The notes below the pieces were generated by a model. That model had not been told where the DNA came from, did no database searches, and saw only the letters and a program-made list of their open reading frames with translations. A stretch of 57,107 nt of DNA, from assembly GCF_022179065.1 (NCBI RefSeq), contig NZ_BPQD01000026.1:1-57107 (forward strand). The letters run 5' to 3'. A program made the translations under genes and the position numbers. Below, one piece after another: positions 26,006-34,378 of this stretch (position 1 is the stretch's first letter; every line of letters starts with the position of its first letter). Source of the DNA: Methylobacterium adhaesivum. GTDB lineage: Bacteria; Pseudomonadota; Alphaproteobacteria; Rhizobiales; Beijerinckiaceae.

Positions 26006-26266
26006 ATGCGTCTGACGATTTCGGTCCTCGCCCTGTGCGGCGTGCTCGGTCTGACCGGCACGGCGTTCGCCCAATCCGTGGGCGCTCCCGCCGGCAACAC
26101 CCCCGCCACGGCGCCCGGCGGCACCGAGGGCCGCGCCGGCCTCCGGAACGAGCGGGAGGCGATCCAGAGCGGCGACGCCGTCCCGGCGCCCCCCGGCATC
26201 GGCGAGCCGGTTCTCCCGCCCCCCGGCGCGCCGGCGCCCGACCGGCCGGCAGAACCGCGCCCTTAA
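26006..26266 (+). CDS. Small exported protein, PAG-x4-TAPGG family
   Basis: The 86-residue product has a signal peptide (MRLTISVLALCGVLGLTG, cleavage near AFAQ). The mature protein starts GAPAGNTPATAPGGTEGRA, the third example of this core in the window, and ends in a proline-rich tail. GGAAGG precedes the ATG. A strong bidirectional terminator follows 17 bp after the stop. Probably the last gene of the unit that begins at 24768. No known family was recognised. Confidence 0.68.
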   Translation: MRLTISVLALCGVLGLTGTAFAQSVGAPAGNTPATAPGGTEGRAGLRNEREAIQSGDAVPAPPGIGEPVLPPPGAPAPDRPAEPRP

Positions 26267-26283
26267 TCCACCCATGCCACCGC

Positions 26284-26313
26284 AAGCCCCGCCGGTTCGC
26301 TCCGGCGGGGCTT
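26284..26313. terminator. Bidirectional terminator between convergent units
   Basis: Perfect 12-bp arms AAGCCCCGCCGG and CCGGCGGGGCTT enclose a 6-nt loop. It lies between the plus-strand gene ending at 26266 and the minus-strand operon ending at 26343. Confidence 0.8.
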
Positions 26314-26342
26314 CGCGCGCCTCCGATCCGTTGCGGAACGCG

Positions 26343-27428
26343 CTACGGCGTGAGCTTGTCGTCGATCCCCTTCACGTACCAGTTCATTCCGAGGATCATC
26401 GGGTCGGGGGCGGTCTCGCCCTGCTTCACCGCGACGGTTCCGTCCTGCTTCGTCACCGGTCCGTCGAACGGATGAACCTTGCCGTCCACGATGGCCTTGG
26501 TGGTCTCCTCGGCCATGGCCTTCACGTCGTCGGGCATGTTGGTGAAGGGCGCCAGCACCACCATGCCGTCCTTGATCCCGCCCCAGGTGTCGCTGCTCTT
26601 CCAGGTGCCGTCGCGGACGGCCTTCGCCTGGGCGATGACGTAGCCGTCCCAGTCGTCGGTGATGGAAGTGAGCTGGGCCTTCGGGGCGAAGCGGAACTGG
26701 TCGGAGGACTGGCCGAAGGCGAGCTTGCCCTGCTTTTCGGCCTCCTGCAGGGGGGCTGCCGAATCGGTGTGCTGGGTGAGGATGTCGGCGCCCTGCGCCA
26801 GCAGGGCCTTGGCGGCCTCCGCCTCCTTGCCCGGATCGAACCAGGTGTTCACCCAGACGATCTTCACCTTGATGTTCGGGTTGACCGCCTGTGCTCCCAG
26901 CATGAAGGCGTTGATGCCGCTCACCACCTCGGGGATCGGGAACGAGGCGATGTAGCCGACGGTGCCCGATTTCGAGAGCTTGCCGGCGATCTTCCCGCAG
27001 ACGTAGCGCCCCTCGTAGAAGCGGGCCGAATAGGTCGCGACGTTGTCGGAGCGCTTGTAGCCGGTGGCGTGGGCGAACTTCACCTTCGGGAACTTCCGGG
27101 CGACCTTCAGGGTCGGCTCCATGAAGCCGAACGAGGTCGTGAAGATGAGGCCGGCGCCGGAGCGGGCGAGCTTCTCGATGGAGCGTTCGCTGTCGGCCTC
27201 GGGCACGTTCTCGAGGAAGGTGGTCTCGACCGCGTCGGGCATTGCGGCGGCCAGCGCCTTGCGGCTGAGGTCGTGCTGGTAGGAATAGCCGAAATCGGCC
27301 ACCGGCCCGACATAGACGAAGCCGACTTTCAGCTTGTCCGCCGCGAGGGCCTGCCCGGTGAGGACCGGCCCCACCGCGACCATCGCCCCCAGCACCGCAC
27401 CCCCGAGCCTCATCGACCTACCCCGCAT
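26343..27428 (-). CDS. BMP-family (PnrA-like) substrate-binding protein, nucleoside/purine ABC importer
   Basis: The 361-residue periplasmic protein belongs to the basic-membrane-protein (BMP/PnrA) family that binds purine nucleosides or bases. A Sec signal (about 1-30, cleavage after QALA) precedes KVGFVYVGPVADFGYSYQHD. Family segments FTTSFGFMEPTLKVA and GYIASFPIPEVVSGINAF follow. The signal has no lipobox cysteine, so it should be soluble rather than a lipoprotein. It is the last gene of the minus-strand operon, 46 bp after a permease gene, and is followed by a strong terminator. Start ATG at 27428 has AGAAGGGA upstream; ATG at 27413 is possible. Confidence 0.92.
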   Translation of the reverse strand: MRGRSMRLGGAVLGAMVAVGPVLTGQALAADKLKVGFVYVGPVADFGYSYQHDLSRKALAAAMPDAVETTFLENVPEADSERSIEKLARSGAGLIFTTSFGFMEPTLKVARKFPKVKFAHATGYKRSDNVATYSARFYEGRYVCGKIAGKLSKSGTVGYIASFPIPEVVSGINAFMLGAQAVNPNIKVKIVWVNTWFDPGKEAEAAKALLAQGADILTQHTDSAAPLQEAEKQGKLAFGQSSDQFRFAPKAQLTSITDDWDGYVIAQAKAVRDGTWKSSDTWGGIKDGMVVLAPFTNMPDDVKAMAEETTKAIVDGKVHPFDGPVTKQDGTVAVKQGETAPDPMILGMNWYVKGIDDKLTP

Positions 27429-27474
27429 CGTGTCGTCCCTTCTCGATCCGTTTGCGCGCCGTCGTCGGAGCGGG

Positions 27475-28401
27475 TCACCGGCTCGGCGTGAAGACACGTC
27501 CGAGGGCGGCGGGCGCCGGCGAGCCGCCCTGGCGCCCGCCCAGGGAGAGCAAGACCAGGGCCAGGACGGTGGCGAGGTAGGGCAGGGCGGAGAGGAGCTG
27601 GCCCGGCAAGCCGAGGCCGGCGGCCTGGGCGTGGAGCTGGAGGACCGTCGCCCCGCCGAACAGCAGCGCGCCCGCCGCGACCCGCAGCGGCCGCCAGGTA
27701 GCGAACACGACGAGGGCGAGCGCGATCCAGCCGCGGCCCGCCGTCATGCCGGGCGACCAGAACGGGGTGTAGGCCAGCGCCAGATAGGCCCCTCCGAGCC
27801 CGGCGCACGCACCCCCGAACAGGACGGAGAGGAAGCGGACCCGGCGCACCTTCAACCCGAGCGCATGGGTCGCGATGGGGTCGTCGCCGATGGCGCGCAG
27901 GGTCAGGCCGGCGCGCGTGCGCCAGAGGAACCACGACACGGCCGCCACGAGGGCGACCGCCGCGTAGACGAACGCATCCTGCCCGAACAGCAGTCGCCCG
28001 ATCCCGGGCAGGTCGGTGAGGCCGGGGATCGCGAGCTGGGGCGCCGGATCGCGCTTGATGCCGACGTAGTTCGCCCCCACCAGGCCCGACAGGCCGAGCC
28101 CGAGGATGGTGAGGGAGAGGCCGGAGGCGACCTGATTCGCCGCGAGCCCGACGGTGAGGAGGCCGAACAGGGCGGCGAGCCCGAGGCCCGCGCCAGCGCC
28201 GCCCAGGGCGCCCAGAAGGGTCGAGCCCGTCTGCATCGCCACCGCGAAGCTGACGGCCGCGCCGAAGATCATCATGCCCTCGACGCCGAGGTTGAGCACC
28301 CCGGCGCGCTCGGCGACGAGTTCGCCGATGGCGGCGAGGATGAGGGGGGTCGCGGCCGCCAGGACCGTCACGAGCACCATCTGGACGATATCGAGGGTCA
28401 T
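27475..28401 (-). CDS. Nucleoside-type ABC transporter permease (YufQ-like)
   Basis: This 308-residue inner-membrane permease belongs to the branched-chain/ribose-like family (BPD_transp_2). The early segments PLILAAIGELVAERAGVLNL and GVEGMMIFGAAVSFAVA are the hallmark of the YufQ/nucleoside subgroup, as is RAIGDDPIATHALGLKV. About eight to nine TM segments are expected. It is paired with the permease encoded just upstream (30 bp), with which it should form a heterodimeric channel. Confidence 0.92.
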   Translation of the reverse strand: MTLDIVQMVLVTVLAAATPLILAAIGELVAERAGVLNLGVEGMMIFGAAVSFAVAMQTGSTLLGALGGAGAGLGLAALFGLLTVGLAANQVASGLSLTILGLGLSGLVGANYVGIKRDPAPQLAIPGLTDLPGIGRLLFGQDAFVYAAVALVAAVSWFLWRTRAGLTLRAIGDDPIATHALGLKVRRVRFLSVLFGGACAGLGGAYLALAYTPFWSPGMTAGRGWIALALVVFATWRPLRVAAGALLFGGATVLQLHAQAAGLGLPGQLLSALPYLATVLALVLLSLGGRQGGSPAPAALGRVFTPSR

Positions 28402-28430
28402 GACCGGCTCCGGCCCTGTTCGTGCGGACT

Positions 28431-29519
28431 CTACGGTGCCGTGCGGCTCACCGGGCCGCCGGGCACGAGCCGGACGTGGTAGCGGGCGAACACGTCGGCC
28501 CCGAGGACGAGACCCAGCAGCAGGCCCTGGAAGGCCCGCGTGAGGTCGAGGGGCAGTTTCAGATCGATCTGCGCACCCTCGCCGCCGATGGTGGTCAGCG
28601 CGATGACGAGGGCCGCGACGAGGATGCCCGGCGGCGAGAGCCGGCCGAGAAAGGCGACGATGATCGCCGTGAAGCCGTAGCCCGGCGAGATCTCGGGCTG
28701 GAGCTGCCCGATCCGGCCGGCCACCTCGACGATGCCGGCGAGGCCCGCGGCCCCGCCCGAGATGGCGAAGACGGCGAGGGTCAGGCGCGCATCGGAGAAG
28801 CCGGCAAAGCGCGCGGCCCGGGGGCTCGCCCCCACGAGCCGCACCTCGAACCCGAACAGGGTGCGGGCGAGCACGAAAGTCCCGAGCCCCACGGCAGCCA
28901 GGGCGATCAGCACGCCCGCATGCAGGGTCTCGCCCTCCATGAGGTAGGGCAGGCGCGCGGCCGCCTCGAAGCCGACGCTCTGGGGGAAGTTGTAGCCCGC
29001 CGGATCGCGCAGGGGGCCACGAACCATGTAGTCGAGCAGGAGTTGTGCGACGTAGACGAGCATCAGGCTCGTCAGGATCTCGGAGACCCCGAGGCGGACC
29101 TTCAGGACGGCCGGGATCAGGGCGTAGGCGGCCCCCGCGAGGGCTCCGGCGGCGAGCATGGCGGGCAGGATCCAGACGGAGCCGCCCGACCCGTGGGTCG
29201 CCACGCCGACCCATCCGCCGGCCAGCCCCCCGACGACGAACTGGCCCTCGGCGCCGATATTCCAGAGGTCGGCGCGGTAGCAGAAGGCGAGGCCCGTCGC
29301 GATGAGGGCCAGGGGCGCGGCCTTGAGGGCGATCTCCTGAAGCGACCACACGTCGCTCAGGGGCGTGACGAAGTAGGTCACGAAGGCGGCGCCCGGGGAG
29401 ACGCCGAGGGCCGCCACGGCGACGCCGCCGACCATCACCGCCGCCACGAAGGCCAGGGCCGGCGCGAGGATGTCGAGCACCGCGGAGCGGCGGATGCGGG
29501 GCACGAGGTCGAGGCGCAT
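28431..29519 (-). CDS. Nucleoside-type ABC transporter permease (YufP-like)
   Basis: The 362-residue protein is the longer permease of the pair. It shows GLAFCYRADLWNIGAEGQFVV, the diagnostic segment of the YufP group, and LTSLMLVYVAQLLLDYMV. About nine to ten TM helices are expected. It begins 13 bp after the end of the ATPase gene, consistent with one operon. Together with the ATPase, second permease and BMP protein it forms a full importer, probably for purine nucleosides or oxidised bases given the deaminase next door. Confidence 0.92.
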   Translation of the reverse strand: MRLDLVPRIRRSAVLDILAPALAFVAAVMVGGVAVAALGVSPGAAFVTYFVTPLSDVWSLQEIALKAAPLALIATGLAFCYRADLWNIGAEGQFVVGGLAGGWVGVATHGSGGSVWILPAMLAAGALAGAAYALIPAVLKVRLGVSEILTSLMLVYVAQLLLDYMVRGPLRDPAGYNFPQSVGFEAAARLPYLMEGETLHAGVLIALAAVGLGTFVLARTLFGFEVRLVGASPRAARFAGFSDARLTLAVFAISGGAAGLAGIVEVAGRIGQLQPEISPGYGFTAIIVAFLGRLSPPGILVAALVIALTTIGGEGAQIDLKLPLDLTRAFQGLLLGLVLGADVFARYHVRLVPGGPVSRTAP

Positions 29520-29531
29520 GGACTCTCCCGC

Positions 29532-31136
29532 TCAGTGCGTGCGCGCCGGCGCAAGCGCCGGTGCTGGCGCGAGCGCCGGTGCGGCGTCGCTCGATCCGCC
29601 CATGAGCAGGCCGATGGCCTCGCGGCTCGTCTCGGCCGTCGGCACCGGCGCCGAGAGCGTGCCGTCGTGCAGCACGGCGATGGAACCGGCGATCTCGAAC
29701 AGCTCGTCGAGGTCCTGGCTGATGACGACAATCGCGCCACCCTGTGCCGCGAGATCGACCACCGCCTGACGGATGTGGGCGGCGGCCGCCGCATCGACGC
29801 CCCAGGTCGGCTGGTTGATCACCAGCACGCCGGGCTGCGCCAGGATCTCGCGGCCGACGACGAACTTCTGGAGGTTGCCGCCCGACAGGGTTCCGGCGGC
29901 GGGATCTGGTCCGGACTTGCGCACGTCGAAAGCGGCGATCACCCGTTGGGCGAGATCGCGCGCGGCCCCCGCCCGGAGCAGACCGGCCCGGGTCAGGGGC
30001 GCCGTCGGATGGCGGGACAGCAGGGCGTTCTCGGACAGGCTCATCAGGGGTGCGGCCGCGTGGCCGTTGCGCTCCTCCGGCACGAAAGCGGCCCCGAGGC
30101 GCCGGCGTGCGTTGATACCGAGGCCCCCGACGGGCTTCCCGTCGAGGCGCACGCACGCCGGATCGGCCGCCAGGGCCTCGCCCGACAGGGCGGCGAAGAG
30201 TTCGGCCTGCCCATTGCCGGCGATGCCCGCGATCCCGAGGATCTCGCCGCCGGAGACGCGCAGCGAGACGTCGCGGAGCGCGGTGGCGTGCAGGCCGGGG
30301 GCGGGGAGGGCGAGGTGATCGAGGCGCAGGCGCTCCGCGCCGATGGCCCGGACCGCGCGCGCGCTCACCTCGTGCACGGCACTTCCCACCATCATCGCCG
30401 CAAGGGAACGGGCCGTTTCCTCGCGCGGGTTGCAGGCGCCCACGACCCTGCCGGCCCGCAGGATGGTGGCGCGCACGCAGAGCCGCCGCACTTCATCGAG
30501 GCGGTGGGAGATATAGAGCAGCGCCCGCCCCTCCCGCGCCAGGCGTTCCAGCACGGAAAACAGCGCCTCGGCTTCGCCGGGGGTGAGCACCGAGGTCGGC
30601 TCGTCGAGGATGACGAGCTTCGGATCCTGCAGCAGGCAGCGGACGATCTCGATGCGCTGGCGCTCGCCGGCCGAGAGCGACCAGACCGGACGGTCCGGTT
30701 CGAGATGCAGGCCGTAATCGATGCCGAGCTTGGCGATGCGGTCGGCCAGGGCCCGGCCGGAGAGTTCCGGCGGCATCACGAGGGCGATGTTCTCTTCGAC
30801 CGTGAGGTTCTCGCACAGGGAGAAGTGCTGGAACACCATGCCGATCCCGAGCCGGCGGGCGGCCTCCGGATTGGGCAGCTGCACGATGTCGCCCCGGTGC
30901 GTGACCACGCCCTCGCTGGGCTCCAGCAGGCCATAGAGGATCTTCATCAGGGTGGATTTGCCGGCGCCGTTCTCGCCCAGCAACGCGTGGATCTCGCCGG
31001 CCCGGATCTCCAGGTCGACGCCGTCATTCGCCGTGAAGCTGCCGAACCGCTTCACGATGCCGTAGGCGCCGAACAGGGGCGTCGGCCCCGCCGTCGCGCG
31101 GGGCAGGGGAGCGGAGACCGGCCGGGCGGCCTCCAT
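29532..31136 (-). CDS. Nucleoside-type ABC transporter ATPase with two nucleotide-binding domains (YufO-like)
   Basis: The 534-residue ATPase has two tandem ABC domains. The first is canonical: GENGAGKST, LSAGERQRIEIVR, VILDEPTSVL. The second has a relaxed Walker A (GIAGNGQAE), a good signature (LSGGNLQK) and VINQPTWGVD at Walker B, where Gln replaces the catalytic Glu, as is normal for this sugar/nucleoside-type family. The C-terminal tail is a low-complexity Ala/Pro repeat (APALAPAPALAPA). The ATG at 31136 follows the deaminase stop by only a few bases, suggesting translational coupling. The frame is open further upstream, antisense-like and without similarity. Confidence 0.93.
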   Translation of the reverse strand: MEAARPVSAPLPRATAGPTPLFGAYGIVKRFGSFTANDGVDLEIRAGEIHALLGENGAGKSTLMKILYGLLEPSEGVVTHRGDIVQLPNPEAARRLGIGMVFQHFSLCENLTVEENIALVMPPELSGRALADRIAKLGIDYGLHLEPDRPVWSLSAGERQRIEIVRCLLQDPKLVILDEPTSVLTPGEAEALFSVLERLAREGRALLYISHRLDEVRRLCVRATILRAGRVVGACNPREETARSLAAMMVGSAVHEVSARAVRAIGAERLRLDHLALPAPGLHATALRDVSLRVSGGEILGIAGIAGNGQAELFAALSGEALAADPACVRLDGKPVGGLGINARRRLGAAFVPEERNGHAAAPLMSLSENALLSRHPTAPLTRAGLLRAGAARDLAQRVIAAFDVRKSGPDPAAGTLSGGNLQKFVVGREILAQPGVLVINQPTWGVDAAAAAHIRQAVVDLAAQGGAIVVISQDLDELFEIAGSIAVLHDGTLSAPVPTAETSREAIGLLMGGSSDAAPALAPAPALAPARTH

Positions 31137-31138
31137 CG

Positions 31139-32503
31139 CTAGAAAGAGCCGAACAGGTGTCGGGCCAGCCGGCCGTGCTCCTCGCGAAGCCGGCGGGTGT
31201 CGAGGCCGACGGGATGGCCGTCGACCACCCGCCATTGCCCGGCGACCATTACCCGGTCGGCCCGGTGGGCGCCGCAGAGCACGAGGGCCGCCAGGGGATC
31301 GTGCGCGCCGGAGAAGCGCAGTTCGTCCAGGGTGAAGAGGGCGAGATCCGCCTCGCGCCCCTCCGAGAGGCGACCGATATCGGAGCGCCCGAGGCAGGCG
31401 GCCGAGCCCTCCGTGGCCCAGCGCAGGGCGTCGAGGTGGGTGACCTTCTCGGCCCCGTAGGTGAGGCGGTTCAGCATCAGGGCGTGGCGGACGCCCTCCA
31501 TCAGGTTGGAATTGTCGTTGGAGGCCGAGCCGTCGACCCCGAGCCCCACGGGGGAGCCGGCGGCCTCGAGTTCGCAGGTCCGGCACTGGCCGGACGCCAG
31601 GGTCATGTTCGAGGTCGGGCAATGGCACACGCCGACCCCCGCCCGCCCGAGGCGGGCGACCTCGTCGTCGTTGAAGTGGATGCCATGGGCGAGCCAGGCG
31701 CGCGGGCTCATCCAACCGACCTCCTCGAGGTAGTCCACGGGGCGTTGCCCGAACGCCGCGAGACAGTAGGCGTCCTCGTCGAGGGTCTCGCCGAGGTGGG
31801 TGTGCAGGCGGCAATCGTGGCGCTCGGCCAGGGCCGCGCTCTCGCGCATCAGCCGCTTCGTCACGTTGAAGGGCGAGCAGGGGGCAAGCCCGATCTGCAC
31901 CATCGCGCCGGGCGCGGGATCGTGGAACAGAGAGAGCACCCGCTCGCTGTCGGAGAGGATCGTATCGTCGTCCTGCACGAGGGCGTCCGGCGGCAGGCCG
32001 CCGTCGCGCACGGACAGGCTCATGGAACCCCGCGTGACGAAGGCCCGGATTCCGAGGGCCCTCGCCTCCTCGACCTGGATGTCGACGGAGGCCTCGAGCC
32101 CCTTCGGAAACAGGTAGTGGTGGTCCCCCGCCGTGGTGCAGCCCGACAGGAGCAGTTCGGCGTAGGCGAGGCGGGTGGCGAGGCGGAACGCTTCCGGGGT
32201 CAGCTTGTCCCAGACCGTGTAGAGCGCCTGAAGCCAGGGAAACAGCGGCTTGTTGATCGCCAGCGGGTGCGCACGGGTCAGGGTCTGGAAGAAGTGGTGG
32301 TGGGTGTTGACGAGGCCGGGGATCACCACGTGGCCTGCAGCGTCGAAGGTCTCGTGCACCGGCGCCGCCGGCCGGGCGCCCGCGGGCACGCGCTCGACGA
32401 TGCGCGTGCCCGCGACGACGAGGCCGCCGCCCGCATCCTCCGCAAGGATCGCCAGGGGATTCTTGATCCAGAGACGACGGGGTCCGGTGTCGTGCAGGCT
32501 CAT
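31139..32503 (-). CDS. 8-oxoguanine deaminase (amidohydrolase family)
   Basis: The 454-residue Zn-dependent amidohydrolase deaminates 8-oxoguanine to urate (or a related aminohydrolase reaction). The metal and catalytic residues are visible: HxH in VNTHHHFFQTLTRAHP, His in LHTHLGETLDE (with the catalytic Glu), His in WLAHGIHFNDDE, and Asp in LGVDGSASNDNSN. This set and the order of motifs fit the 8-oxoguanine deaminase branch of the AtzB/TrzA superfamily. Urate made here would feed uricase encoded 8 kb away. The gene lies between the outer-membrane channel and the ABC ATPase in the same operon, so imported purines are probably deaminated directly. Confidence 0.9.
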   Translation of the reverse strand: MSLHDTGPRRLWIKNPLAILAEDAGGGLVVAGTRIVERVPAGARPAAPVHETFDAAGHVVIPGLVNTHHHFFQTLTRAHPLAINKPLFPWLQALYTVWDKLTPEAFRLATRLAYAELLLSGCTTAGDHHYLFPKGLEASVDIQVEEARALGIRAFVTRGSMSLSVRDGGLPPDALVQDDDTILSDSERVLSLFHDPAPGAMVQIGLAPCSPFNVTKRLMRESAALAERHDCRLHTHLGETLDEDAYCLAAFGQRPVDYLEEVGWMSPRAWLAHGIHFNDDEVARLGRAGVGVCHCPTSNMTLASGQCRTCELEAAGSPVGLGVDGSASNDNSNLMEGVRHALMLNRLTYGAEKVTHLDALRWATEGSAACLGRSDIGRLSEGREADLALFTLDELRFSGAHDPLAALVLCGAHRADRVMVAGQWRVVDGHPVGLDTRRLREEHGRLARHLFGSF

Positions 32504-32566
32504 TCCGCTTCCCGATTCCGCGTGGCCCCGAGGGAGAGGCTTGTCAGGCCGTATGTCGGCCGTCCG

Positions 32567-33571
32567 TCAAAAGATGTGGAACGCGATGCCGGCCAGGAAG
32601 CTCTTCTCCTCGGTGCCCTTGAAGGTCGCACGCTCCACGTTGCCGAACTTGTTGAGCCAATACTGGAAGCCCACGAAGGCATCGAGCTTGTTGGGCTGGT
32701 TCCAGATCATCTTGCCGACGTCGAGCACGAGGTTCGTGCGCGACAGGAACTCGACGCCGGTTCCGGGATAGTAGCCGCCCGGGTAGTTGAACGGGTCGCG
32801 GATGCCCTTGCCCTTGGGCATGACGATGTTGTTGAACCCGGCGAGGCTCAAGGGAACGTTCGGGAAGAAAGTGATCGGAAAGTTATAGACGATCTCGAAT
32901 TCGGGAACGGTGTCGAAGCTGACGTCGCGGTCGCCGCCGACATTGAAGCCGTTCCGGTTCCATTCCTTGTAGGCATGGGCGCTGACGTTGAGGAAGCCGG
33001 CGGGCACGTCGACCGAGAAGGTCAGGCCGCCGACGACGTCGCGCTTCTTCGGACCGAAGGCGGTGTTCTTCGTGTTCGCGTCGAACCCGAAGGCGAGCGA
33101 AACGTCCTTGACGAGGCCCGGAACCGTGAAGGCCTTGCTGCCGGTCAGCGCGTTCAGGCTGAGGGTGCCGCGATAGAGGCCGTAGGCTTCCGTGGCCCCG
33201 TTGTCGTACTGGGCGAAGCCGCCCGGGGCATTGGTGGTCCCGGCCGGATCCTGCGAGGTCGATTTCAGGATATCGAGAGAGAAGAAGTTCGTGCCGTACG
33301 CCCAGGCGTCGGCGTGCGAGATGTTGGTGATGTATTTCGGAATGTCGCGATTGCGGAAGCTGCCATCCGCCCGCTGGATCTGCACCCCTGGCTCGGCCGC
33401 GGGGAACTGGTAGCGAAAGCTCACCTGGGTGTCCGAAAACAGGAAGAAGGACGGTTCCCTGATCGGCGCGGCCTCTGCCACGTCGGGTTTTCCGGTCTTG
33501 AGATCGGCGGCCATGCCGGCCCCGATCGTGGCGAGTGACAGAGCCACGGCCGTGAACGTCCTTGCGATCAT
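32567..33571 (-). CDS. Tsx-like outer-membrane channel (outer envelope protein)
   Basis: The 334-residue exported protein has a Sec signal (about 1-21, cleavage after GMAA). It ends in the aromatic residue typical of outer-membrane barrels (FHIF). Repeated alternating strands such as GTLSLNAL, VVGGLTFSVDV and FLNVSAHAYKEW fit a beta-barrel. The segment NRDIPKYITNISHADAWAYG matches the remembered pattern of the nucleoside-channel (Tsx) related outer envelope family. It is the first gene of the purine operon with GAGGAG before the ATG, so it should provide outer-membrane passage of nucleosides or purines. Confidence 0.8.
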   Translation of the reverse strand: MIARTFTAVALSLATIGAGMAADLKTGKPDVAEAAPIREPSFFLFSDTQVSFRYQFPAAEPGVQIQRADGSFRNRDIPKYITNISHADAWAYGTNFFSLDILKSTSQDPAGTTNAPGGFAQYDNGATEAYGLYRGTLSLNALTGSKAFTVPGLVKDVSLAFGFDANTKNTAFGPKKRDVVGGLTFSVDVPAGFLNVSAHAYKEWNRNGFNVGGDRDVSFDTVPEFEIVYNFPITFFPNVPLSLAGFNNIVMPKGKGIRDPFNYPGGYYPGTGVEFLSRTNLVLDVGKMIWNQPNKLDAFVGFQYWLNKFGNVERATFKGTEEKSFLAGIAFHIF

Positions 33572-34217
33572 CGTTCGTCTCCTCGAACTCGCAGATGCCG
33601 TGTGAGGGACCGCAACCGCCGTGCCAGGCGCCGCCCGCGCCGCGACACCGAAGCTCGCCGTCACATAACGGCAACATTCCCGGCATCGTCCGGGGCGGCA
33701 GGTCGTGATGCGGAGAAGGCGGGAGACGCGTGCCGCCCATGGGGGGCGCGGCCCCGCACCGATGGCGTGTCGCAAACCAGCCGAAACGGGGGCGCGCCGA
33801 TCAAAGCCAGCCGGATACGGGCCGCCTCCGGCGTCGGGGGGTCTCCCATCCCATCAGTCTGCACAGGGCTTGGTCACGCGGGCCGAAACGCCGCGCCTTG
33901 GCGGGTGGGATTTGGGCACGCGCGCCGACCGGATCCATCCCTGGTTCGCGCCCGGCCCTCACGGACCGAGAGCCCTGAGCGGCCCTTTCTCATCCTCCGG
34001 GACCCGGACAAATCAGAGGGGGCATGGCGCTCGGCGCCTGCCCGCGACGACCACCGGGGATCGATTCACGCAGCTTGCGGGGGGTGGTCGCCAAGCATGA
34101 GACGCGGCGGTGCCGGACGGACGTCGAACGAGGCGGATCTCGAGGCCCTTCGCTGAAGGCACCTCATCGCCTCGGAGCGTCGACGCGTCGGATCTGATGG
34201 TGGGCTTGGGAATACAT
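33572..34217. other. Intergenic region upstream of the purine operon
   Basis: No gene is supported in these 646 bp; the open frames crossing it are short, overlap on both strands and lack starts with ribosome-binding sites. The left end must carry the promoter of the minus-strand purine operon, but no convincing -35/-10 pair was seen. The right end is the downstream flank of tRNA-Ser. Confidence 0.55.
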
Positions 34218-34307
34218 TGGCGGAAGGGGTGGGATTCGAACCCACGGTGGAGTTGCCCCCACGGCGGTTTTCAAGACCGCTGCCTTAAACCACTCGGCCA
34301 CCCTTCC
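34218..34307 (-). tRNA. tRNA-Ser (anticodon UGA)
   Basis: The 90-nt gene includes an encoded CCA end (34218-34220). The acceptor stem GGAAGGG (34307-34301) pairs with CCCTTCC, the anticodon loop reads CTTGAAA with anticodon TGA, a long variable arm is present as expected for serine, and the T-loop is GGTTCGAATCC. It decodes UCN codons, mainly UCA and UCG. Confidence 0.97.
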
Positions 34308-34378
34308 GACCGCGCCGGCATGGCTCGGCGGGGTGGTAAGGGTTCTAGCCGAGAACGGGTCGGCCGGGAATCGAAAAC

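Noticed and set aside
33572-34217. Integration site next to tRNA-Ser
   Set aside because: No integrase, no duplicated tRNA 3' end and no compositional change beside the tRNA gene.
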